9,171 bases of DNA from positions 1-9,171 of the forward strand of contig DTSG01000401.1 of NCBI GenBank assembly GCA_012965455.1, given 5' to 3'. Both the position numbers and the translations under genes were made by a program. This DNA comes from Planctomycetaceae bacterium. GTDB taxonomy: Bacteria; Planctomycetota; Planctomycetia; Pirellulales; Pirellulaceae. Each line of letters opens with the position of its first letter. Position 1 is the stretch's first letter. Positions 1 to 6,454 of the stretch are shown here, piece by piece. Below the pieces are notes generated by a model. It was not told the origin of the DNA. It did not search any database and worked only from the letters and a program-made list of their open reading frames with translations.

Positions 1-480
1 GCATATCTTTGGATTTATTATTTTTAATTCAATATTTATTCTTTCAGGCATCTGTGTACTTCTATTTAGAATGTCGTAAAACCTAATTAGGCAGTTAAGG
101 GTCGCATTTCTCAAGGGGTGTGGGACCACATTTATCGAGAGAGGTGTATGAATTTATTATTATTATTTTTTTTTTTTTAACTATTATTTTTTTTTTCTTT
201 CCTGGGAAAGGTATATATTTACCAAAATTTAAGTGCTATTTCAAAGTTGGGCGAGGAACGAGCAAAAATAAGGAGATGAAGGGATGCGTAGAGTACCTGA
301 CTGGACTCTCTACGACTTATGCAACGGCTGCAACGACATTTCGAGAGGATCTGCTGCAATTCTGTGAATTGCATTATGGACCTGCATGGAGGATCTTCTC
401 CCAAATCGGTCATTGGGATCTACAGATAGAAAATGTAGAGTATTTGAAGATAGCGTGCCCATATGGAGGTGTTCGACCGA
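1..480. other. AT-rich left flank without a convincing gene
   Basis: No reading frame here has a recognisable domain, a good ribosome-binding site and normal composition together. The first 240 bases are strongly AT-rich with two long T runs. The right half (about 260-480) is closer in composition to the rest of the window. A plus-strand frame is open from about 120 to 560, but its first part is translated poly-T and it runs antisense across the secreted-protein fragment at 481-663, so it is not called. Visible small structures are a 10-bp palindrome at 82-91 (CCTAATTAGG) and a 7-bp inverted repeat CGTAGAG/CTCTACG at 287-293 and 308-314 with a 14-nt loop. Neither has a clear role. The block may be a non-coding remnant, an insertion that cut the neighbouring gene, or a chimeric end of the source contig. 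Confidence 0.5.
166..196. repeat. Two long poly-T runs
   Basis: A run of 13 T (166-178) is followed, after the interruption AACTATTA, by a run of 10 T (187-196). A TTA trinucleotide stretch (about 154-165) leads into the first run. Homopolymers of this length occur nowhere else in the window and are prone to replication slippage and to sequencing error, so the exact lengths should be treated with caution. Confidence 0.85.
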
Positions 481-663
481 TCACTGCACTTCAAATTGTG
501 CAGTTCGCAGGTTATTGGAAAGTTCTCCTTGTTTCCAGCTCGTTGGAACCGTTAGCTTAATATCTTTGGCGGTGACGGTTTTAGTCTTATCTGATGCTGA
601 CACAAATGCAGTCGACGTCATGATGATTGTGGCAAAAAATGCAAGATGAGAAAGTTGACGCAT
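481..663 (-). pseudogene. 5' fragment of a secreted planctomycete protein gene
   Basis: The frame begins at an ATG preceded by AGAGGA at 9-nt spacing on the minus strand. Residues 1-23 form a clear signal peptide: a hydrophobic stretch of about LAFFATIIMTSTAFV, then S-A before S-D, consistent with signal peptidase I cleavage. The following residues 35-59 (I-K-L-T-V-P-T-S-W-K-Q ... R-T-A-Q-F-E-V) resemble the start of a family of exported planctomycete proteins of unknown function, in which this segment is normally followed by a much longer domain. Here a TGA comes directly after codon 60, and neither shifted minus frame restores an obvious continuation. It lies 73 nt downstream of the zinc-ribbon/GYF gene on the same strand. 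I read it as a gene cut off at about position 485. The alternative is a genuine short exported peptide. The family resemblance is from memory and was not searched. Confidence 0.55.
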
Positions 664-736
664 TGAATTGAATCCTCTGAATAGATGAAGGGGTATGTCT
701 CTAGTGATTGAGTTACTAGTTTGTAATGATCATATA

Positions 737-1468
737 TCAGGGTTGTGATGAAATGACAATCACGACAAGTGATACAAGTATGATGACCGATAGTATACCT
801 AGGGCGATACCGGTGGTCCGTTTGTTTTTAGAAGAATCTTGTGATTGTAAATTGCGTTGAGCCATGGTTGATTGGTCGATGTTGAGATTTGCAAAGGCGG
901 ATTCTCCGTTGGTATCATCCGCTTGGTACTCTAAAGCCGCCAAGAACTCTTCATCACCGAGGTCAACATCTTCCTCGTATGCTGTGGGCGATTGTCCATT
1001 TTGATTTGTGCTGCTGCTTGTCTTGCTTGTCGAAGTAGACGAATTGTCAGAAGATGATGCTGCGGAGAAATCGATGAAGATATCGCTGGCTGGTTTCCAC
1101 TGCAGCCAATCGTCACGCCTCAGTTCGGTGTCGGCTCCAATACGGTTTTCGCTGACCCATGCACGAAGTAGATCATTATCGGCGGGTCCATACTCATCCC
1201 CACCGGCCGGGCGAATGTACCAATTCAAATCTGGTTTTTCATGGAGACATCGTTCAAGTGAGAGAGGGACGCGAGGTTTATCTTCCGCTTGTTCTGCGAA
1301 TTGATAGGATTTCGTTGCGGCTGGTTCACCATTTGAGGAGACCGCCGACTGCTCACTCGGAATGCGGATCCGCGTGGCGCAATCTGGACAGATTCCCCGC
1401 TTTCCCGCTAGGTGCGATTTGACGTTGAGTTTTTTGTCACAGTTTGGACAAATAAATCGTATTCCCAT
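737..1468 (-). CDS. Zinc-ribbon and GYF_2 domain protein with C-terminal membrane anchor
   Basis: A 243-residue protein of unknown function with a clear three-part layout. Residues 5-36 form a small zinc ribbon with two CxxC knuckles (C7, C10 and C27, C30), the type often found at the N-terminus of planctomycete regulatory and membrane proteins. Residues about 82-132 match a GYF_2 domain (N-W-Y-I-R-P ... Y-G-P ... W-L-Q-W-K-P-A), a presumed peptide-binding module. Residues 135-160 are a Ser/Thr/Asn-rich linker, followed by an acidic segment (164-186). A single hydrophobic helix (about 219-239) ends four residues from the C-terminus, and the basic K-N-K-R lies just before it. This topology suggests a tail-anchored protein with the zinc ribbon and GYF domain in the cytoplasm. 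The ribosome-binding site is weak (only AGG about 4 nt ahead of the ATG). It may be co-transcribed with the RmlD-like gene 156 nt upstream, but that gap is long. Domain calls are confident. The role is not known. Confidence 0.85.
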   Translation of the reverse strand: MGIRFICPNCDKKLNVKSHLAGKRGICPDCATRIRIPSEQSAVSSNGEPAATKSYQFAEQAEDKPRVPLSLERCLHEKPDLNWYIRPAGGDEYGPADNDLLRAWVSENRIGADTELRRDDWLQWKPASDIFIDFSAASSSDNSSTSTSKTSSSTNQNGQSPTAYEEDVDLGDEEFLAALEYQADDTNGESAFANLNIDQSTMAQRNLQSQDSSKNKRTTGIALGILSVIILVSLVVIVISSQP

Positions 1469-1624
1469 TAGCCTAATTTATTTCCGATAATCTGTTTGTG
1501 AGAGCCTAATGCTGTCGTGATAAACCGTTGCATTTGCGTGGCTGGATCGAACTTTGGTTATGTTTAATTATAGGTCGAAAATGTACTGTTCGGAAATGTT
1601 TCCGGCACGAAATTTATGAGGTTT

Positions 1625-2659
1625 TTAGCGAGCAGGGTTGTTATAGAGCACAGAATCGAGAAGTTCCGGCGAACCTGTTAGGACTGTATCATCTGGGGCA
1701 ATTGCTGGCGGATCCAAATGCCACGTTCGGTCAACCGGTACGTATATGTCTTGCAGCGGCCAGGGATCAAACGGGACGAATCCCAATGCTGTTTGCAGTC
1801 GAGAGCTATCTAAGCTGACGTCCCCGGCTCGAGGGGGCATCGGGCCTGCCTCGATGCGCGGGCAACCAATTAGACAAGTTGGGTTATATCCCCCAATAAG
1901 ATTAACAATTTGCGCAATTTCGAACAGGCTAAGTTGACGACTACCGCCAGCATGAAATATGCCAGCAAGTGGATGGGCCAGTATCCAGTGGGTGAGTTTA
2001 TTGAGACAGTCGGTGTATTGGGGCGTGCGAATTTCGTCGTAATACAAGGTGGCTGGTTTATTGTTCTTAAAACGCGATTGAATCCAATCAATTGCTCCGG
2101 CATGACCGCTGAAGCTGGGGCCCATCGGTAATGAAATGCGTAGTATGGTTGCGTGAGGCATGCGATCCAAAATGATATGTTCCGCTTCCACCATCGTCTT
2201 ACCGTAGACGGTGACAGGATCGGGCGTGTCCGATTCTGTATATCGTTTGCCCGCCTCCTTGCCCGAAAATACTAAATCGATTGACAGGTGAATCATCGTT
2301 GCATCGCCAGACCCACTTTGTTGAAGTGCGTTGACCAGATTGCTGATGCCTTGCACATTAACCCGATGAGCCATGATTGGGTCCAGTTCACAGAATTTTA
2401 GCTTACACGTTCCTAGGCAATTGATGACTGACCGAAAGGTGTACTGCTGACAAAGTGCAGCGATTGATTCTTTGTTGGTAACATCACAACCGACAATGCC
2501 GTCAGCGGAAAGTGGCCAATACTCTTCCCGCCGCGTTCCAATGACTTGGCCAGGGTATTTTCCGTAGTAATACTTGAACGCATTGTATCCGGAGACACCT
2601 GCCACTCCCGTAATCAACAGCGGTAGTTCTATTTCTGGGATGTCGGGGTAACGAGGCAT
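1625..2659 (-). CDS. RmlD-like NAD(P)-binding sugar-nucleotide reductase homologue
   Basis: A 344-residue extended short-chain dehydrogenase of the dTDP-4-dehydrorhamnose reductase (RmlD) group. The N-terminus carries the Rossmann signature T-G-V-A-G-V-S-G (17-24). D59-V-T is the usual acidic position after the second strand, N80-C-L-G and the C-E-L-D-P region (90-94) follow the RmlD pattern, and L-S-I-D-L-V-F-S-G (125-133) and V-Y-G-K-T-M-V-E-A-E (151-160) align with the family's active-site strand and helix. R-T-P-Q-Y-T-D (211-217) matches the substrate-domain motif R-T-P/S-x-Y/F-x-x-D. Two catalytic positions look altered: the Thr of S-T-D is Ile127, and the Lys four residues after Tyr152 is Met156. 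Activity as a reductase is therefore doubtful. The chain is about 40 residues longer than a typical RmlD, with a tail of no recognised fold. No rhamnose-pathway partners lie nearby. No good ribosome-binding site precedes the ATG, which lies 75 nt after the Nudix gene on the same strand. Confidence 0.8.
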   Translation of the reverse strand: MPRYPDIPEIELPLLITGVAGVSGYNAFKYYYGKYPGQVIGTRREEYWPLSADGIVGCDVTNKESIAALCQQYTFRSVINCLGTCKLKFCELDPIMAHRVNVQGISNLVNALQQSGSGDATMIHLSIDLVFSGKEAGKRYTESDTPDPVTVYGKTMVEAEHIILDRMPHATILRISLPMGPSFSGHAGAIDWIQSRFKNNKPATLYYDEIRTPQYTDCLNKLTHWILAHPLAGIFHAGGSRQLSLFEIAQIVNLIGGYNPTCLIGCPRIEAGPMPPRAGDVSLDSSRLQTALGFVPFDPWPLQDIYVPVDRTWHLDPPAIAPDDTVLTGSPELLDSVLYNNPAR

Positions 2660-2734
2660 GCTAGGTGAGAATCAGAGAGAGGATAAAAGGATGAGTGATT
2701 GCTTCTACGATCAGGATTACACATGGACGTTGCG

Positions 2735-3259
2735 TCAGCGGTTTTTTCGTAGGTGGTCGAACATCAGTAACCCAGTAATGGTTTTGGCGTCCTTTATTTC
2801 ACCGCTAAAGACCCAATCGATTGCTTGTTGCCAAGTGACGACTAAATTGTCAATTTCCTCTCCCTCTTCGCGAGCGGGTGTCCCGGCGGTGAGAGCTGTT
2901 GCGACATAAAGGTACATTTGTTCATCGAGAATGCCTGGAGAAAGCAAGAAGCGATGTAGGAACTCTAGGTTCTCGCAGCGATACCCTGTTTCTTCGATCA
3001 ATTCACGTTCGGCCGTTATGATTGCTTCTTCGCCGGGCTCTCGTGTCCCTGCGGGTAATTCAAGCAACACTTGGTCAACGGATACTCGGTAATTCTTGAT
3101 TAAACAGACGTGATCCTCGTCGACTAAGGGAATGATGGTGACGGCGCCCGGATGGCGTATAATCTGACGCGTTTTGCCATTGGGTTCACCGACGATTGCG
3201 GGGACTTCAACAACGTCGAATCGTGCGGTCGATAATAGATGAGTTTCTTGTGAGGCCAT
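2735..3259 (-). CDS. Nudix hydrolase, ADP-ribose pyrophosphatase-like
   Basis: A 174-residue Nudix hydrolase. The complete Nudix box G-x5-E-x7-R-E-U-x-E-E-x-G-U lies at residues 71-93 (G71, E77, R85, E86, E89, E90, G92), with the metal-binding glutamates intact. The preceding R-H-P-G-A-V (35-40), then a strand, K-N-Y-R (55-58) and L-E-L-P-A-G (67-71) are typical of the ADP-ribose pyrophosphatase branch. A proline 16 residues after the last Nudix glycine (P108, in S-P-G) supports that subtype. The expected reaction is hydrolysis of ADP-ribose to AMP and ribose 5-phosphate in the cytoplasm, a housekeeping clean-up step. The substrate is inferred from the subfamily and is not proven. The start is the only Met before the conserved region, and the Shine-Dalgarno is poor (CGGAAA about 9 nt upstream). 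It is the first gene of a minus-strand run and diverges from the gene at 3398. Confidence 0.88.
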   Translation of the reverse strand: MASQETHLLSTARFDVVEVPAIVGEPNGKTRQIIRHPGAVTIIPLVDEDHVCLIKNYRVSVDQVLLELPAGTREPGEEAIITAERELIEETGYRCENLEFLHRFLLSPGILDEQMYLYVATALTAGTPAREEGEEIDNLVVTWQQAIDWVFSGEIKDAKTITGLLMFDHLRKNR

Positions 3260-3304
3260 TTTGGTGATTTCCGGTCGTGGTCTATTGCGTTAACTGCAGA
3301 CGGG

Positions 3305-3334
3305 TTGATACATGGTGACCGCTGCTACTATGCT
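3305..3334 (+). promoter_or_regulatory. Possible sigma-70-type promoter for the 3398 gene
   Basis: TTGATA (3305-3310, five of six consensus bases) is followed at 18 nt by TATGCT (3329-3334, four of six). It lies in the 138-nt divergent gap between the Nudix gene and the plus-strand gene at 3398. A nearby TATATT (3335-3340) matches the -10 consensus better, but its spacing is too long. This is a weak match by eye only. Confidence 0.3.
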
Positions 3335-3385
3335 TATATTAACGGAACAACATCTGGAATGTGAATCGTAATCGAACTGGACGGC

Positions 3386-3390
3386 GGGAG
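3386..3390 (+). promoter_or_regulatory. Ribosome-binding site that sets a TTG start
   Basis: GGGAG lies 7 nt ahead of the TTG at 3398. No ATG or GTG lies in frame between the upstream in-frame stop (TGA at 3362) and this point, so the site decides in favour of TTG initiation. Confidence 0.7.
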
Positions 3391-3397
3391 TAAGCAC

Positions 3398-3907
3398 TTG
3401 GCCAAGCAAGAAGTTGATCGAGAAGATATTTTGCGGGAAGCGACTGCTTTGGTGAATCGTGTGAAATTAGAGGTTTCAGGTCGTGCTGAGGGCGATCATA
3501 TTGTGTTTGGTTTTCGAGAGTGTGGTTCGCTGGCGGTATATTTTGGCGGTGAACCTGTTTATCAGTTTAATGCGAATCAAGCCCTGCGCCGCGCTTACCA
3601 TCAAGGATGTTTGCTCAAGGCCGTGGATTGCCTGTTGGTAAGTATGCGGCGTGAGCGTCTAGACGACAAATTGCAATTGCTCAGTACGTCCTGGGACGAG
3701 GAAAAGACACAAGAATTCGTCGGGCAAGTGCGTCGAGATATGTTCCAGCTAGTGGAAGCGATCGCAGCGGGCGAGGCCCAAGTGAAAGGGTTTGTGGCCG
3801 CTGAGCAACAGACGACGGCCGAGATGTTGACGGCGCAGTTTTGTAATTGGTGTAACGATCATCTGCCGGATCTACAGGTGGCCCGAGTGCCAAGCGTGTC
3901 TGGTTAG
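3398..3907 (+). CDS. Conserved planctomycete protein of unknown function
   Basis: A 169-residue soluble protein that I cannot assign to a named family, although the N-terminal wording (M-A-K-Q-E-V-D-R-E-D-I-L-R-E-A-T-A-L) resembles a hypothetical protein I associate with Rhodopirellula-type genomes. Residues 1-26 should form a helix. Residues 33-57 look like a beta-hairpin (H-I-V-F-G-F-R then L-A-V-Y-F-G-G-E-P-V-Y-Q-F), followed by a basic helical region (R64, R65, R84, R85, R87). A long amphipathic helix covers about 100-125. There is no signal peptide, membrane segment or metal-binding cluster. Cys71, Cys78, Cys149 and Cys152 are present but not spaced as a zinc knuckle. It starts with TTG behind GGGAG at 7 nt and stands alone, divergent from the Nudix gene and convergent with the YgfZ-like gene. 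The presence of a real gene is well supported. The function is not. Confidence 0.8.
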   Translation: MAKQEVDREDILREATALVNRVKLEVSGRAEGDHIVFGFRECGSLAVYFGGEPVYQFNANQALRRAYHQGCLLKAVDCLLVSMRRERLDDKLQLLSTSWDEEKTQEFVGQVRRDMFQLVEAIAAGEAQVKGFVAAEQQTTAEMLTAQFCNWCNDHLPDLQVARVPSVSG

Positions 3908-3917
3908 GCGTTGGACC

Positions 3918-3939
3918 ACCCGCCTGCACTGCGGCGGGT
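3918..3939 (+). terminator. Hairpin between convergent genes, possible terminator
   Basis: ACCCGCC (3918-3924) pairs perfectly with GGCGGGT (3933-3939) across an 8-nt loop, starting 10 nt after the stop of the 3398 gene. The stem is GC-rich, but no T tract follows on either strand, so it is not a canonical intrinsic terminator. It sits in the 132-nt gap between two convergent genes, where a bidirectional structure would make sense. Confidence 0.4.
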
Positions 3940-4039
3940 AAACTTGGCCCTCGAATTGCCCCAAATGTGAGATTTAGGTTAAGCGTGTTTCGGCGTTAAT
4001 AGGCAACGCCAAATATTCTGTTCTTCGTTAACGGGTATT

Positions 4040-4903
4040 TTACATCACTTTGATGGTGCCTTGGTCCGTTTGGATATCGGTAGCGGCATTGGCGAGTTCA
4101 CGACGGACCAGTGCCAGTGCGTATCGTTCGTTGTCGTTCTTTGCGGTTTGGACCGATCCAATTTTCGCGACGACTTTTTCATTCGCGGTTAGTTCAGTAT
4201 TGGGTTCGATAGACAATTCGTTTGGAAATTGAATCAAAACTAACATCCAATTTACGTGACCCATGGCATCGATTCGAGCAATCGGTTCTTGACCTAGATA
4301 GCATCCTTTGTTGAAGTTGATAGCTTGTGCGGTTCGCTGGATTTCGTGAGGGAAGTTGTCGATGCAAACGTCAAGTCCATAAACAGGGATTCGGTTTTCA
4401 ATTCGCAGTGCATGTGCTTGGTCGGTTGAAAACGATTCTCGCCCCTGAATGTTGAGTGGTTGATCATCGTCACTCAATAGCCAAATCGCGTTAGTCTCGA
4501 ACCAATGACAGTCAACGATGATATCGCCGCTGTCTTGTTTGCCGACCTCTATCGGAGGGGCGTTTGTGTTGGTCAATATAAACGCGTTACCTTTACTGAG
4601 ATCAGTGAAACTCACGTCTTCAGTGATAACGTATTTGGACAAATGTTCGGTAAGCGGTGTGCTTTGGTCAGGTGCGCTGATTAGCACCAAGGAGTCCTCG
4701 AATGCCGTAACGGTTCCATATCCGATGCAACGACCTTGCACGCTTGTGATAAATAACTCACACGAATCATGTTTGGCAAGTTGTTTAATGTTGTTCGTAC
4801 AGAAGTTGTTTAGAAACGCGACGCGATCGGCACCACAAATCTGAATTACAGTTTGCCGCGGCATGTGGCAAAAGCCGTGTTCTGGTAAGGCGGTGGATGG
4901 CAT
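4040..4903 (-). CDS. YgfZ/GcvT-like folate-binding protein
   Basis: A 287-residue member of the YgfZ (COG0354) family, paralogous to the glycine-cleavage T protein. The signature K-G-C-Y-L-G-Q-E is present at 199-206, including the conserved Cys201 that defines the family. The N-terminal I-x-G-A-D-R-V-A-F-L-N-N-F-C-T-N-N-I (21-39) and G-R-C-I-G-Y (57-62) match the folate-binding domain, and H-E-I-Q-R (186-190) also fits. In bacteria such as E. coli, YgfZ uses tetrahydrofolate and helps make or repair certain iron-sulfur proteins in the cytoplasm. The same role is inferred here. The length is near that of typical YgfZ proteins. The start is chosen by GAGGAA (4911-4916) 7 nt ahead of the ATG. 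A second in-frame Met at residue 14 has no such support. It lies 54 nt after the LarA-like gene on the same strand, so co-transcription is likely. Confidence 0.85.
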   Translation of the reverse strand: MPSTALPEHGFCHMPRQTVIQICGADRVAFLNNFCTNNIKQLAKHDSCELFITSVQGRCIGYGTVTAFEDSLVLISAPDQSTPLTEHLSKYVITEDVSFTDLSKGNAFILTNTNAPPIEVGKQDSGDIIVDCHWFETNAIWLLSDDDQPLNIQGRESFSTDQAHALRIENRIPVYGLDVCIDNFPHEIQRTAQAINFNKGCYLGQEPIARIDAMGHVNWMLVLIQFPNELSIEPNTELTANEKVVAKIGSVQTAKNDNERYALALVRRELANAATDIQTDQGTIKVM

Positions 4904-4957
4904 GAGACGATTCCTCGTTGTGTTCTATGGGCAAACTGTGTTGTCGCAAGGTTGTGA

Positions 4958-6163
4958 TTAGCGAAATGTGATCCGGTGGGCATCGATGATACAATTGACG
5001 CTGGGGCTGGCATCAACAAGTTTTTGGATTTGTGCGACGTCTTCAATTGGAGCGATCCCCAAGCTTTCGACTTCGGCGGGATTATGATTGCTCAGCAAAC
5101 AGATGTGAAACAGATCGCGTAGCTGGAACAGAGTGCGGGCGATTTGTAGATGCGGGCTCGCTTGTTGCTCTAAATGATATTCAATGTCTTCCGGTGAGTC
5201 GGGAGCACGCAAGGCGTTTAGGATCGAGGGCATTTCTTCAGCCATTTCTGTGCAGAGGACGATCGTGCCGGATTCGAGCGTCACATCGGCCAGCGTGTTA
5301 AGAGCTCGAGCAATCGTTTCCCATGAATTGCAACTGGTGTGGCCACTGATCGTGCCGACTGTCAGTTGAGCGGCAGCCCATTCGGGATATCGTTGTTCAC
5401 TTGAGTCAAGTTGAGACGCCAAGGTTTTGATCTCACCGGCCGCGAAGCCGGCAATTTCATCGCCGATGCCGGGCGTTACTTTGATGATGAACTGAACCCC
5501 CAGCATCTCTGCGGTGGTGATTGCATCTTGCGATGGTAGTGTTTCATTTCCAGTGGAATCTTTGCTGGTTTGAGATTGTGCTGCGTGGTCGGCAAATGTG
5601 GGGTATAAGCAATGATAAAATCCGCTATGGTCTGACAGCGTGTTGGGGAGTTGAACCGACAGGGGAATGACAATGTCCGCATCGACAAGTGTCTTGTTAA
5701 ATCGAATAGGCTCGCCATTTTCGGCCGTTGCAAGAAACGCCTGTTTTTCGGATTCCTCGGGCAGATGTACCTCAAAATTCAAGTCGTTGTCAAAGATGCC
5801 CGCAAGCTGTTCAGGCAGTGTGAGACTTTTAAACTGATTTGTATTGCCACCATAAACAATCGTAATGTCCTTGGCCGAGAGGAGTGTATTTGTGCGAAGG
5901 TAGGATAGCAACGCATGTAATAACTCACCGCATTTTGGCAGGTCTGGCTCGACGGCAATGGCCAGTGTGTCACCTGAAAAAATAGTGTCACTCAGGGCTG
6001 GGAATTCCGTTGGGTTGTTGAGACCATTATTGGCGACTTCAACCAATGGGGTCGTGGTTGTTGTATCGTTGCTAGTAAGCTGAGGAGGTAAGTTGACGGT
6101 TTGTGCAGCTTGGATCATAAATCCACACTCGCTCTGCGTGCCATAGGGTAGTGATACGTCCAT
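4958..6163 (-). CDS. LarA-like (DUF2088) protein, probably lacking lactate-racemase catalytic residues
   Basis: A 401-residue protein whose middle resembles the lactate racemase LarA N-terminal domain. G-D-T-L-A-I-A-V-E-P-D-L-P (64-76), then a helix and I-T-I-V-Y-G-G (100-106), fit the strand-helix-strand core. D-A-D-I-V-I-P-L-S (161-169) and G-F-Y-H-C-L-Y-P-T-F-A-D (181-192) correspond to the next conserved blocks. True LarA holds its nickel-pincer cofactor through a Lys and several His residues. By my hand alignment the G-T-H-R histidine is replaced in Y-G-G-N-T-N, and the cofactor lysine position in G-G-R-K is occupied by His184. I therefore do not predict racemase activity. No signal peptide is visible, although the first 60 residues include a T run (T34-T38). 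GGAG at 6170-6173 lies 6 nt ahead of the ATG. It is upstream of, and probably co-transcribed with, the YgfZ-like gene, and diverges from the DUF1598-type gene. The family call is moderately secure. The function is unknown. Confidence 0.65.
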   Translation of the reverse strand: MDVSLPYGTQSECGFMIQAAQTVNLPPQLTSNDTTTTTPLVEVANNGLNNPTEFPALSDTIFSGDTLAIAVEPDLPKCGELLHALLSYLRTNTLLSAKDITIVYGGNTNQFKSLTLPEQLAGIFDNDLNFEVHLPEESEKQAFLATAENGEPIRFNKTLVDADIVIPLSVQLPNTLSDHSGFYHCLYPTFADHAAQSQTSKDSTGNETLPSQDAITTAEMLGVQFIIKVTPGIGDEIAGFAAGEIKTLASQLDSSEQRYPEWAAAQLTVGTISGHTSCNSWETIARALNTLADVTLESGTIVLCTEMAEEMPSILNALRAPDSPEDIEYHLEQQASPHLQIARTLFQLRDLFHICLLSNHNPAEVESLGIAPIEDVAQIQKLVDASPSVNCIIDAHRITFR

Positions 6164-6356
6164 CGGGAACTCCGTCTCTTGTAATCAAATGCATCCAAAA
6201 AATGGTAGTAAAGTCGAGCTGCCTGGAATTTATGTGCACGACAAGGATGTTTTTCGTCCCCTCAATACACTCCAACAACTTCATTCTACTGTTGTAATTA
6301 ATTTTATCCTCTGCTCAGAAGACCGTAAACAACACGTGAGATAGCAAAAAGGGTGT

Positions 6357-6385
6357 TTGGTGTCTACGAAATGATGGCGTATAAT
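6357..6385 (+). promoter_or_regulatory. Candidate promoter for the DUF1598-type gene
   Basis: A perfect -10 hexamer TATAAT (6380-6385) is preceded at 17-nt spacing by TTGGTG (6357-6362; only the first three bases match TTGACA). It lies in the 291-nt divergent gap 6164-6454, about 70 nt ahead of the start at 6455, which would leave a leader of roughly 60 nt. Nothing else in the gap was recognised: no riboswitch fold, and no clear promoter for the minus-strand LarA-like gene. Confidence 0.5.
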
Positions 6386-6444
6386 CTAAAAGGAATAAAA
6401 TAGACGTTCGATTGTAGATTGCGTCGTTGGTGTAAGTGCAGATT

Positions 6445-6449
6445 AGGAG
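6445..6449 (+). promoter_or_regulatory. Ribosome-binding site fixing the DUF1598 start
   Basis: AGGAG lies 5 nt ahead of the ATG at 6455. This favours that start over the in-frame TTG at 6419, which would add 12 residues (including R-R-W-C-K-C-R) in front of a signal peptide that already begins well at M-R-K. Confidence 0.8.
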
Positions 6450-6454
6450 CTTCA

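Noticed and set aside
30..50. Eukaryote-like pyrimidine tract followed by CAG in the AT-rich left end, suggesting an intron boundary
   Set aside because: Such strings are common in AT-rich DNA and nothing else supports spliced genes. It only adds slight weight to a chimeric contig end.
120..560. Plus-strand 146-codon frame
   Set aside because: Its first third is translated poly-T, its end runs antisense over the signal-peptide gene at 481-663, and no domain is recognisable.
1591..1604. Small hairpin CGGAAA/TTTCCG downstream of the RmlD-like gene
   Set aside because: The stem is five to six pairs with a very short loop and no T tract on the transcript side, so it is too weak to call a terminator.
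6072..6284. Minus-strand 70-codon frame starting M-K-L-L-E-C-I-E-G
   Set aside because: It overlaps the start of the LarA-like gene in another frame, has no ribosome-binding site and shows no family resemblance.
6373..6387. A 15-bp identity (GATGGCGTATAATCT) with 3151-3165
   Set aside because: One copy is in the promoter gap and the other inside the Nudix coding region, with no shared flanks. It is most simply a chance match, although it includes the TATAAT used in the promoter call.
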